From Sandaracinus amylolyticus (GTDB lineage: Bacteria > Myxococcota_A > Polyangia > Polyangiales > Sandaracinaceae): 64,000 nucleotides of DNA. Shown in pieces: positions 41,177-48,833 of this stretch. The position numbers were made by a program, and so were the translations under genes. The stretch lies in the NCBI RefSeq assembly GCF_000737325.1, contig NZ_CP011125.1, forward strand, positions 682,001 through 746,000, read 5' to 3'. Each line of letters starts with the position of its first letter. Position 1 is the stretch's first letter. The notes beneath the pieces are model-generated. The model had not been told where the DNA came from. It saw only the letters and a list, made by a program, of their open reading frames with translations, and did no database searches.

Positions 41177-42778
41177 CTAGGGCTGCTGCCGAGCTCGCTT
41201 GACGATCGCTTCCAGCGCGGAGTCCTGTTTCGCCACGCTGACGACGGCATTCGGCCACTTATGGTCCGGTTCACTGAGCGCAGCGGCTTCGATTACACTC
41301 GGCTTGAAAGCAGGCGGCGCGACCCTCCAAAACTTCTGCCACGCGGCCAACGAAAGCGCACCCGACGTGGCAGCGAAGCGAAGCGCCTCGACTCTCGCCA
41401 CCCACGAAATGTCCTCCTCGCCCATGACTGATTCGGCGAGGCGGTGTGTCGCTGCCCCGGCGTTCGCTCCGACGTGCGAGGCGACGCGCAAGACCCACGC
41501 GAGCTCGAGCGCCGTCCGGAAGAGGTCCTCTTTTGAATAGGTGTCGACTGCCGCCGCTACAGCTTCCGGGTGAGCTCGCGCGGAGTGCAGCAAATACCGA
41601 CACACGATCTCGGTTTTGTCGGGATAGCGCAGGAGGAGCTTTGCCGCGTGCGGGATTGCTGCATCTGACTGAGCTGCGGTCATGATTCGCAGGGATTCGA
41701 CCAGCGTTTGGTGGACTAGGCCCTCGTCAATCGGCACCGGCGCCACGACGAGCTCCGCGAACAATTCTTCCGCGACGTCGACGTCCGTCGGCTGGAGTCG
41801 ATCAGCCAGCGCGGTGATGGCCTCTTCTGCGGTCATCGTGTGGTGGTACCAAATCGCCCAAGGGAGCTCGTCGAGGCCCGCCGCTTCGAGCTCCGCCTGC
41901 AGCCTGTCGTGGTCAGCAAGAAGCGCCTGCCTACGCCTTGCGGCTATCGCAGATCGCACGGACTCGCGACGAGCCGCTAACGCGGCGGCCTCCGCTTCAT
42001 ACGTTGCGCGGGTCACAATCCGCGTCTTGCTGCTATTGAGGACGAGGTGCTCGCGTCGAAGCGCATCCTCGATGATCGATAGACACTCTCGTGCTTGGGA
42101 GTAGCTCCTGCACGCAACGCGAATGTCGTCCCCGTTCCGTGCGTACCGCATCGCGGCACCCGCGGCAGCTGCGTCGACTGGTGTCAGGTACGCGCTTGCG
42201 AGAGGATCTGACGCGTCGAGCCCTTGCGGCAGGCCACGCGGCGCGCCCATAACCGCGGTGAGCAAGGATGCGAGGGCACTCGCGACATCTTTGCGACCGG
42301 TGAGCTCCGCGAGCCTATCGCGAAGAATCACGTGATCCACCGACTGATAGAATGCCGTTATGTCCGCCTCGACGATGTGCGTTGTAAGGCCGTCAAGGAG
42401 CGGATACGACGTGAACTCCTTCCATCGTTTCTCGCTCCTCGCGCCGCGTGGCCACCAGACACTCTCGTTGAGCCGTTGCTCGATGCGATCTCGTAGTAGC
42501 TCCACCGTGGCATCGAAAACGACCCTGTCGTCGAGGGTCAGAACGGCGGCGGGGCGGGTCGTGAACCCGCGCTTCGGGACCGGAACGAAGTACGCGCGTG
42601 ATGGTGAGAACGTGCCGCCCTCGAGGCGCGCGAGTAGCCCATCGGAGAAGCGTCTCCCGAGAGAGCCCGCGACGCTGTCCTCCGGCCGAGGCGGAATCAG
42701 GTCGTTGGAGCGCGTCGCTCGAACGGCCGCGGCGTTGAGATCGAGTTGCGTGGCAAATCGACTGAACGTGTTAACCAA
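41177..42778 (-). CDS. Reverse transcriptase of the defence-associated (DRT/Abi-like) type
   Basis: The protein has 533 residues. The polymerase core lies at about 60-255: motif A EADITAFYQSVDH (D139), motif B GLPQGLDASDPLAS (182-195), motif C with D217-D218 inside RYARNGDDI, and LVLNSSKTRIV. Motif C reads NGDD where most RTs have YxDD. Residues about 265-533 are an all-helical repeat-like extension, as in the unknown-group/DRT reverse transcriptases, not a maturase or integrase domain. No group II intron, CRISPR-Cas or typical retron context is visible. It is read toward the AAA ATPase system but separated from it by 401 bases. An associated template RNA may lie upstream at 42779-43195 but cannot be confirmed. 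Confidence 0.85.
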   Translation of the reverse strand: MVNTFSRFATQLDLNAAAVRATRSNDLIPPRPEDSVAGSLGRRFSDGLLARLEGGTFSPSRAYFVPVPKRGFTTRPAAVLTLDDRVVFDATVELLRDRIEQRLNESVWWPRGARSEKRWKEFTSYPLLDGLTTHIVEADITAFYQSVDHVILRDRLAELTGRKDVASALASLLTAVMGAPRGLPQGLDASDPLASAYLTPVDAAAAGAAMRYARNGDDIRVACRSYSQARECLSIIEDALRREHLVLNSSKTRIVTRATYEAEAAALAARRESVRSAIAARRRQALLADHDRLQAELEAAGLDELPWAIWYHHTMTAEEAITALADRLQPTDVDVAEELFAELVVAPVPIDEGLVHQTLVESLRIMTAAQSDAAIPHAAKLLLRYPDKTEIVCRYLLHSARAHPEAVAAAVDTYSKEDLFRTALELAWVLRVASHVGANAGAATHRLAESVMGEEDISWVARVEALRFAATSGALSLAAWQKFWRVAPPAFKPSVIEAAALSEPDHKWPNAVVSVAKQDSALEAIVKRARQQP

Positions 42779-43195
42779 TCAGCTGCCGGTCGGTTGTGTT
42801 GCGCCTCTTGGGAAGTGTACCTCGGATCGTGAGGCGGGTGGAGCAGGTCGCGGGTGCGGCGCGTGATCGTCGTGCCAACGCGCCGATCGTGTCCCGCGGG
42901 CCTCCGACGCCCAAGGTCAGACGATGCAGCTCAGATTTCCTGGACCAGCCGCTCGCGGCCGGACCGCAGCGGGCACTGGTCTCCGCGGAACGATCGTGCG
43001 TTTCAGTCGCCGCGAGGGGAAGGGCCTCACGTCCAGTGACAGCCCGGCCGGGGTCCCGAATGATCAATCGAGACCGCGACGCCGGCTTCGCGCATCGCGT
43101 CCTCAAGCGGCGGTGTTCGGCGGCGCGCAGCGACGGAGGCCCACCGCCGCGAGCGTAGGCAGCCGCGCGCTGGCGAAGTGTCGTCGCCAAACGCG
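42779..43195. other. Intergenic region upstream of the reverse transcriptase
   Basis: These 417 bases separate the reverse transcriptase start from a small frame. Several minus-strand peptides look partly protein-like (for example LEDAMREAGVAVSIDHSG near 43060-43110) but none forms a convincing gene. The region is the natural place for the promoter and any non-coding RNA of the reverse transcriptase system; no definite hairpin was identified by eye. Confidence 0.4.
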
Positions 43196-43378
43196 TCACC
43201 GTTCCGTCCGCGTCGGGGTGCTGGGCCGCCAGCCGGCGAGCTCGACGATCTCCGCTCCGGCAATCGCAGGTGCCGACGGGGTCAGCAGATGCCCGATCGC
43301 AGCGTGAGCGACGCGGGCCGCCTCGAGGTCACCGACGGCCACCGCCTCCACCATAGACATGCCCAGCGAGGCGATCAT
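43196..43378 (-). CDS. Small hypothetical frame, possibly remnant of a larger C-terminus
   Basis: The 60-residue frame begins at an ATG at 43378, but the same frame stays open upstream. Its helical segment (VAVGDLEAARVAHAAIGHLL) is repeated, in frameshifted form, at 40892-41050. Such a GD-E-ARVA tail next to a tRNA attachment site reminds me of the C-terminal tails of some myxobacterial phage-type integrases; that is memory-based and weak. It may be a short gene or the 3' relic of an integrase. Confidence 0.35.
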   Translation of the reverse strand: MIASLGMSMVEAVAVGDLEAARVAHAAIGHLLTPSAPAIAGAEIVELAGWRPSTPTRTER

Positions 43379-43513
43379 CCGGCTACGCGGCGACGCGCCG
43401 CCCAGGTGGGACGACGCGGGGCTGAGCTGGGACGAGCCGTCGTGACCCGTCCCATCCGCCCCTCGAATCCCGTGCGAATCCGACGGTTCGGGCGTGCCCG
43501 CGCAGGCCGAGCC

Positions 43514-43558
<45 letters not shown>

Positions 43559-43576
43559 GACGACGTAGTGGAAACG

Positions 43577-43601
43577 AGGCCGACCATTAGGTCGGCCTTT
43601 T
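43577..43601 (+). terminator. Rho-independent terminator
   Basis: A perfect nine-base stem (AGGCCGACC with GGTCGGCCT) closes an ATTA loop and is followed by a short T run. It lies 20 bases after the tRNA-Phe remnant, where the terminator of the original tRNA transcript would be. Confidence 0.85.
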
Positions 43602-43663
43602 CCATTTCCGTCCATTCGCTCTCCCGTCCATTCGATCGCGCGTCGGAAGGCGCGCGTTCGCGA

Positions 43664-44200
43664 TCAGCTCGCGCTCAGCAGGAGCCGATGCGCTTTGGCC
43701 CCGCTCACGAGCTCGCGTGCTGCGTGCTGGAGCCCGCGCAGCCCCGGGTCCGCCGCGTCGTGTCCGAAGTAGCAGCCTTCGAGCGGACCGAGGAAACCGG
43801 CGCCCCGCCACTCGGCCCAAGGCGGGATCACCTTCCAGAACGAGCGATTCGGACCATCCGCGACGACGGCGAACCGCGGGCACTCGATCCCGAGATCCTC
43901 GCCGAAGGGCAGCGAGATCGACGAGCCACCGATGCGCGCGCGCAGGTCGCGCACGCTCTCGATGATCGGTGCCGCCTCCGCGTCGGGCAGCCAGCGTCGC
44001 CGCACCTCGTCCGCGTCGCGCGCGACTTCGTAGACGCGCTGCTCGCCGGTCCGTCGGTCGAGCACCAGCTCGCGCAATCGGCTCGTGAACCCTTCTGCGA
44101 CGAGCCACTCGATCGCCGCGATCGCCGCGGGGACGCGCGCGGCGTCATCGTCGAGGTGCCAGAAGTAGCCCTGCGCTCCGAGCTCGACCGTGAGGCCCAT
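43664..44200 (-). CDS. Hypothetical protein
   Basis: This 178-residue soluble mixed alpha/beta protein has no signal peptide or membrane segment. It contains aromatic-rich strands (AQGYFWHLDDD, RSFWKVIPPWAEW). It is the first gene on the chromosomal side of the tRNA remnant and has the stronger GC bias of that side. No family is recognised. Confidence 0.7.
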   Translation of the reverse strand: MGLTVELGAQGYFWHLDDDAARVPAAIAAIEWLVAEGFTSRLRELVLDRRTGEQRVYEVARDADEVRRRWLPDAEAAPIIESVRDLRARIGGSSISLPFGEDLGIECPRFAVVADGPNRSFWKVIPPWAEWRGAGFLGPLEGCYFGHDAADPGLRGLQHAARELVSGAKAHRLLLSAS

Positions 44201-44264
44201 GCTTCATGTTGGGAGCGCGCATGCGCGCTCGTCTCGTGAGCCGCGCCGAAAGTCGTCGCTCCGC

Positions 44265-44771
44265 TCACGTCGGCGACGGCGCGCTCGGGCCCACGGCTGC
44301 GCGGCGCGCGGCTTCCTGGCGATCCGCTTCGTCCGCTTCTTCCTTCGTGTGGTACGGCACCTCGCGCCGGCAGTGCGGGCACCGCAGCGGGCGTCGCGAG
44401 AGCGCGATGAACGGCCCGAGCAGCGCGATCAGCAGGCCCGCCGCGATCAGCGCGAAGATCCCGAACGGGTCGACGAACACCACCGCGATCACCGCGATGA
44501 AGCCCAACAGCGCGATCGCCGGAAGCACGTAGCCCCACCAGCGCGCGGGGCCCACGGCCATCACGTACTCCTTGTCGTGGCGGCAGTAGCGCTTCTCGCG
44601 ACGCACGAACGTTCCCTGCTCGTGCTGGATCCACAAGAGCTCCTGCTTCCGGCGCGCGAGGTCTTCCGTCGTCACGATCCCTCTCTTCCGAGTGATCGTC
44701 GCGTTCAAAACGGGTTCCACCTGCGCGCGCGTCGCGAGGCGCTCCACGTGCCACGTCGCGCGAGGCTCCAC
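44265..44771 (-). CDS. Small membrane protein with two transmembrane segments and a zinc-ribbon-like CxxC
   Basis: The protein has 168 residues. Two adjacent hydrophobic helices (about 80-100 and 105-123, for example YVLPAIALLGFIAVIAVVFV) form a hairpin. The N-terminal cytosolic part has a CRHDKEY segment, and a C-terminal tail has LRCPHCRREVPYH, a single CxxC that could bind zinc with C63/H65. It ends 64 bases from the next gene on the same strand. Function unknown. Confidence 0.75.
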   Translation of the reverse strand: MEPRATWHVERLATRAQVEPVLNATITRKRGIVTTEDLARRKQELLWIQHEQGTFVRREKRYCRHDKEYVMAVGPARWWGYVLPAIALLGFIAVIAVVFVDPFGIFALIAAGLLIALLGPFIALSRRPLRCPHCRREVPYHTKEEADEADRQEAARRAAVGPSAPSPT

Positions 44772-44786
44772 GCCACGCGCTCGCGC

Positions 44787-44999
44787 TCACGCGATCGCGG
44801 GATCTCCACTGCGCAGTGGGCGCGTCGCGATCTCGAGCACCGCGTTCACCTCGCGCTCGCCGATGATGCGCACGAGCCCCGGCGCGCGCTCCCGCAACAC
44901 GCGCTCGAGGCGTGTGCGATCGTAGAAAGGCGCGAAATCCTCGGCCATCTCGACGAGGCGACGACGCGCCGCGATACGGCGTGCGAGCGTTCGCTTCAT
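44787..44999 (-). CDS. Small basic hypothetical protein
   Basis: This 70-residue protein (MKRTLARRIAARRRLVEMAE ...) is probably helical with a basic N-terminus. It lies 15 bases upstream of the membrane-protein gene on the same strand, suggesting one transcript. The ATG at 44999 is chosen because codons further upstream are Arg/Ser noise. Confidence 0.6.
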   Translation of the reverse strand: MKRTLARRIAARRRLVEMAEDFAPFYDRTRLERVLRERAPGLVRIIGEREVNAVLEIATRPLRSGDPAIA

Positions 45000-45069
45000 G
45001 CGGTGGACGACATCACGACGCTCGATGCGCTGCAACGGAGGGCGCGTGAGTGGACTCGCGCAGCGACGA

Positions 45070-45357
45070 TCACCCGGGGGCCTCCGCGCATGCTTCGAAC
45101 GCGTCGGCGCACTCGAGGCTGCAGAAGAGACCGAACGTCGTGCCGTCGACCTCGACGACGCGCCACGACGGCTGCGCGAGCACGAGCGCGCGGCCGCAGC
45201 GACGACAACCACGGAGCTGCGCCTCGGCGGCGCGCGCCTTCGCGGCCACCGAGCTCGACCACCAGCCCGTGCGCTCGAGCGCCTTCGCCGCGCGCGCACA
45301 CGCGTCGGCGAGCGCGCGGGCGAGCGGCGTGAGCGTGGGTTCGGCGCAGTCCGTCAT
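45070..45357 (-). CDS. Small TRASH/YHS-like zinc-binding protein
   Basis: The protein has 95 residues. The C-terminal half carries CRRCG about 23 residues before FCSLECADAF, a C-x2-C ... C-x3-C spacing like that of TRASH or MYM-type zinc or metal-binding domains. The N-terminal half is helical. The ATG at 45357 is chosen by composition. It is divergent from the MobA-type gene with about 250 bases between them. Confidence 0.65.
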   Translation of the reverse strand: MTDCAEPTLTPLARALADACARAAKALERTGWWSSSVAAKARAAEAQLRGCRRCGRALVLAQPSWRVVEVDGTTFGLFCSLECADAFEACAEAPG

Positions 45358-45611
45358 GACGTGAGTGAGTCGCGGCGAACGGTGCCGCAGCTCCCGATCT
45401 CCGAGTGCGATGCCCGTGCCGGCCGACACGCACCGAGAGCTCGGGCGTGCGCAGGGCAGCGCCGTGGCGACGGGCCGCACGTGTGTCGATCGTTCCGCGG
45501 CAAGGTCGCGTGCCGTCCGGGTTCGCACCGCTGCAACGCGGAGCACCGCTGGCTTGCGTGGACGCGAAACCTCGCGCGCCCGGCGCGTTCGCGTCAGCAT
45601 CCGAGCCGACG

Positions 45612-46565
45612 ATGACGCTGCACCCGATCGTGCTGGTGGGCGGACGCAGCGCCCGGTTCGGTCGCGACAAGCTGCGCGAGCCGCTCGAGGGAGGGTGGCT
45701 CGTCGACCGCGCGATCACCGCGCTGCGCGATGCGACCGGGCGCGCGGTGACGCTCGTCGGCGCGTGCGATCCCGAGGTCGCGGCGCGCGGTGACGCGCAG
45801 CTCGACGACGCGCACGAAGGGCATGGACCGGCAGGTGGTGTGCTCACCGCGCTCGAGCGGCTGGGCGACGTCGTCGTGCTGCCGGGGGACCTGCCGCGGG
45901 TGCGCGCAGCGACGCTCGTGCCGGTGATCGCGGCGGCGGAGCGCGCGCCCGGTGCGCTCGTGGTGCGCGCGCGACGAGAGCCGCTGGTCGCGGTGTACCG
46001 TCGCGCGCTCGCGCCGTGCATCGCCGCGCGGATCGCGGAGGGGCGGCGCTCGCTGCACGACGTCGCGCGCTTCGACGAGCTGATCGAGGTGGACGCTCGC
46101 GAGGAGGAGCTCGTCAACGCGAACACGCCCGAGGTGCTCGAGGTGCCTGCGCACGTGTGGCCCTTCGAGGGCATCGACGTGCGCCTCGAGCTCGTCCCGC
46201 TCGCCGCGCGGCGCGCGCTCGATCGCGCCGGCGCGCACCTGTCGCTCGAGGCGTGGCGCGCCCTCGCGCTCGACGTGCGCCGCGCGATGGTGGTCGAGGG
46301 CGCGCGAGAGATCGTCGCGATCGACGCGGTGCGCGCGCTCCTCGCCGGCGTGACGACGCGCGACATCGACGTCGTGCCCGAGCTCGATGCGTCACGGCCG
46401 CCGATCGCGCTGCGCGACGCGCTCGGCCCGGAGCTCGACGCGCGGTGGCCGGCGCTGCGCGCGCTCGAGCGGTTCGCGCTCGTGCACGGGATGAAGAGCG
46501 CGGCGCGGCGTGGAGATCCTTCGCGGCTCGACGAAGTCGCGCGCGCCGTGCTCGGCGAGCGATGA
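45612..46565 (+). CDS. MobA-like molybdenum cofactor guanylyltransferase fused to nitrate reductase-associated domain
   Basis: The protein has 317 residues. Residues 1-170 are a nucleotidyltransferase with the MobA signature GGRSARFGRDK followed by DLPRV in the metal-binding position, expected to attach GMP to molybdopterin. Residues about 178-317 match the nitrate reductase-associated protein pattern (VWPFEGIDVRLELVPLAARR, LSLEAWRAL, and the final LERFALVHGMKS). Both halves point to assimilatory nitrate reduction or another molybdoenzyme. The ATG at 45612 is chosen since the upstream frame is noise. A Crp-type regulator follows 39 bases later. A fusion of these two functions is not common. 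Confidence 0.78.
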   Translation: MTLHPIVLVGGRSARFGRDKLREPLEGGWLVDRAITALRDATGRAVTLVGACDPEVAARGDAQLDDAHEGHGPAGGVLTALERLGDVVVLPGDLPRVRAATLVPVIAAAERAPGALVVRARREPLVAVYRRALAPCIAARIAEGRRSLHDVARFDELIEVDAREEELVNANTPEVLEVPAHVWPFEGIDVRLELVPLAARRALDRAGAHLSLEAWRALALDVRRAMVVEGAREIVAIDAVRALLAGVTTRDIDVVPELDASRPPIALRDALGPELDARWPALRALERFALVHGMKSAARRGDPSRLDEVARAVLGER

Positions 46566-46604
46566 TGCGCGACGCGCGTTTTGCTGGTCGCCGGCCGAGG
46601 CCCC

Positions 46605-47357
46605 ATGGATCGCACCGAGGTCCACGTGCAGCGTGAATCGCTCCTCCGGACGCTCTCCACGTCGCGGCTCTTCCGCACGCTCGATCCCGCGCTCCTCGCA
46701 GCGCTGGTGCCGCACGCGAGCGTGCATCGACTGCAGCAGGGCGAGTCGTTGTGGCGGCGCGGCACGCCCGCGGAGCACTTCCACGTCGTGCTGCGCGGGG
46801 TGCTCGAGCTGCAGCGCGCGCCGGGCACCGAGTCGACGCTGATCGCGCTCTTCGGGCCGGGCGAGAGCCCCGCGATCCCGGTCACGCTCGAGCGTCGGGC
46901 GTTCATCGCCGACGCGTACGCCGCGACTCCGTCGGTCGAGGTGCTGCGCGTCTCCGCGGCGCCGATCCTCGAGCTCGTGCAGACCGACGTGCGCCTCGCG
47001 CTCGCGATCAACCGCGCGCTGCTCGAGCACTGCGCGCTGCTCCACGCGAAGATCGACGTGCTCGCGTCGGGCACGGTCCTGCGGCGCGTCGCCGCGTTCA
47101 TGCTCGATCTCGCGGAGCGCTTCGGCGACGAGGGGATCGACGGCAAGACGTACGTCCCGCTGGCGCTCTCGCGCGCGCACGTCGCGACCTACGTCGGCGC
47201 GCGCGTCGAGACGGTGATCCGCATCTTCTCGCAGTGGCACAAGGACGGGCTCGTCGCGACGACGAAGGACGGGTTCGTGATCCGCTCGACGGACGAGCTC
47301 CGCGCGCTGCGAGGCGCGGGGGGCGCCGACGAGGAGGACGGAACCGTCTCGTCCTGA
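46605..47357 (+). CDS. Crp/Fnr-family transcription regulator
   Basis: The protein has 250 residues. Residues about 15-130 form a cyclic-nucleotide-binding beta roll (LFRTLDPALLAALVPHASVH ... GVLELQR). A long dimer helix follows, then a winged HTH at about 175-230 (LSRAHVATYVGARVETVIRIFSQWHKDG). It has no Fnr-type N-terminal cysteines, so it is not an iron-sulfur sensor. It lies directly behind the MobA-NRap gene and probably controls nitrate or respiration genes. The ATG at 46605 is preferred to a TTG at 46581. Confidence 0.88.
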   Translation: MDRTEVHVQRESLLRTLSTSRLFRTLDPALLAALVPHASVHRLQQGESLWRRGTPAEHFHVVLRGVLELQRAPGTESTLIALFGPGESPAIPVTLERRAFIADAYAATPSVEVLRVSAAPILELVQTDVRLALAINRALLEHCALLHAKIDVLASGTVLRRVAAFMLDLAERFGDEGIDGKTYVPLALSRAHVATYVGARVETVIRIFSQWHKDGLVATTKDGFVIRSTDELRALRGAGGADEEDGTVSS

Positions 47358-47463
47358 GCACGCTCGCGCGCGAGCGCGCTGCTCGACGAGATCGAGTCGG
47401 AAGGAGCACCAGGGCCCACGATGAGCGTTGCGCGTGCCGCGACGCGCGGGCGAGCATCGCGCG

Positions 47464-48771
47464 ATGCGATGGTCGGCGTGCGCGATCCTCTCGGCGTGGC
47501 TCGTGGTGATCGGATGCGACGAGGCGAGCCCACGAGAGGGCGACGCGGGACGCGATGCGGCGCAAGGGAGCGTCGACGCGGCGCGGCCAGGTGACGACGC
47601 GTCCGCGGTGATCGACGCGGCGAGCGATGCGCCGCCGAGCGGGGTGTCCGGGCGCGTCACGTACGATCGGCGCCCGTTCGCGCGCACCGGCCTCGGTGCC
47701 GCGATCGCGTCGTCGGCGCCGGGCGTGATCGTCGTGCTGCTCGACGGCGAGCGCGAGGTCGCGCGCACCACGACCGACGAGGACGGCGCCTACGCGTTCG
47801 ACGCGCAGGGCGACGGAGTGCGCGTCCTCGCGTCGAGCGGCGATCCCGAGAGCGCCGTGACCGACTTCGACGGTGCGACCTACGCGTTCCGCGGTCCCGC
47901 GGGGGACCTGCACGTCGGCGAGACCGACTTCGCCGGCGCGCTCGCGATCGCGCACACGATGCGCGAAGGCCTCGAGTACGCGCGCGTCGCGTTCGAGCGC
48001 GACGAGCCCTTCCCGCCGCTCGAGACGCACTGGGAGCGAGGCCGCACCACGCCGGGCGGCACGTCGTACGCGAGCGGCGACGAGCTGTGGATCCTCGGCG
48101 GCCCCGACGACACCGACGAGTTCGACGAGCCGGTGCTGCTGCACGAGCTCGGGCACTTCCTCCAGCACGTGATCCCGTTCAGCCGGATCGTCGGCGGCGA
48201 TCCCCACGCCGGTGCCGACACCGATCCTCGGCTCGCGTGGAACGAGGGCTGGCCTTCGTTCTTCGCGTCGGCGGTGCGCGGCGATCCGTTCTACGGCGAC
48301 ACCGTAGGCGGCGAGATCTCGCTCGCGCTCGATCTCGGCGCGCTCCCGCGCAGCGGTGACTTCGTCGCGAACGCGGGCGCGCCGATGTCGCAGCCGCTCT
48401 CGGAGTGGATCATCGCGAGCTCGCTGTGGCGGCTCTACGTGGCGTCGGCGGACGTCGATCAGCAGCGCGCGCGATCGTTCGGCGTGCTCACCCGCTGGCT
48501 CGCCGAGGGCGCGAGCGACCGCGCGGCGGACGGTCCCGAGCTCGTCGACTTCCTGGACGGGTATCTGTGCACCCACGCGGGCGCGGACCGCGCGGTGATC
48601 GAGAGCTACGTCGTCGCGGATCGCAGCTTCCCGTACGACCTCGCGCCGCCCTGCGAGAAGCCGGGACGGCCGCGCGCCGTGGTGATGCGCGACCCCGCGC
48701 CGGTGTGGCTGCCCGGGCACCGCATCGTCGACGTGCGTGGTCGCGTGCTGCGCGAGATCGTGATCCGCTGA
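47464..48771 (+). CDS. Lipoprotein with zinc-metalloprotease motif
   Basis: The protein has 435 residues. The ATG at 47464 gives a lipoprotein signal ending in VVIGC, then an Asp/Ala-rich spacer common in myxobacterial lipoproteins. Residues about 65-125 resemble a carboxypeptidase-regulatory beta domain. The catalytic region contains LLHELGHFLQH, the HExxH-type zinc motif (HELGH), followed by WNEGW, which could supply the third ligand. Attachment to the outer membrane is expected. Substrate unknown. Confidence 0.82.
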   Translation: MRWSACAILSAWLVVIGCDEASPREGDAGRDAAQGSVDAARPGDDASAVIDAASDAPPSGVSGRVTYDRRPFARTGLGAAIASSAPGVIVVLLDGEREVARTTTDEDGAYAFDAQGDGVRVLASSGDPESAVTDFDGATYAFRGPAGDLHVGETDFAGALAIAHTMREGLEYARVAFERDEPFPPLETHWERGRTTPGGTSYASGDELWILGGPDDTDEFDEPVLLHELGHFLQHVIPFSRIVGGDPHAGADTDPRLAWNEGWPSFFASAVRGDPFYGDTVGGEISLALDLGALPRSGDFVANAGAPMSQPLSEWIIASSLWRLYVASADVDQQRARSFGVLTRWLAEGASDRAADGPELVDFLDGYLCTHAGADRAVIESYVVADRSFPYDLAPPCEKPGRPRAVVMRDPAPVWLPGHRIVDVRGRVLREIVIR

Positions 48772-48778
48772 TCGGAGC

Positions 48779-48830
48779 GCGATGCGTCGCGCGCATCGCT
48801 CGACGCGGGGCGATGCGTCGCGCGCATCGC
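48779..48830. terminator. Two identical hairpins between convergent genes
   Basis: Two identical 21-base units (48779-48799 and 48810-48830) each fold as an eight-base stem, GCGATGCG with CGCATCGC, closing a TCGCG loop. They are ten bases apart and fill most of the gap between the stops of the metalloprotease and HtrA genes. There is no T run. They could act as bidirectional terminators or stabilise both mRNA ends. Confidence 0.7.
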
Positions 48831-48833
48831 GCG

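Noticed and set aside
41177..42778. Retron or group II intron RT
   Set aside because: No maturase domain or intron ends, and the C-terminus is a long helical repeat; no typical msr/msd stem was seen.
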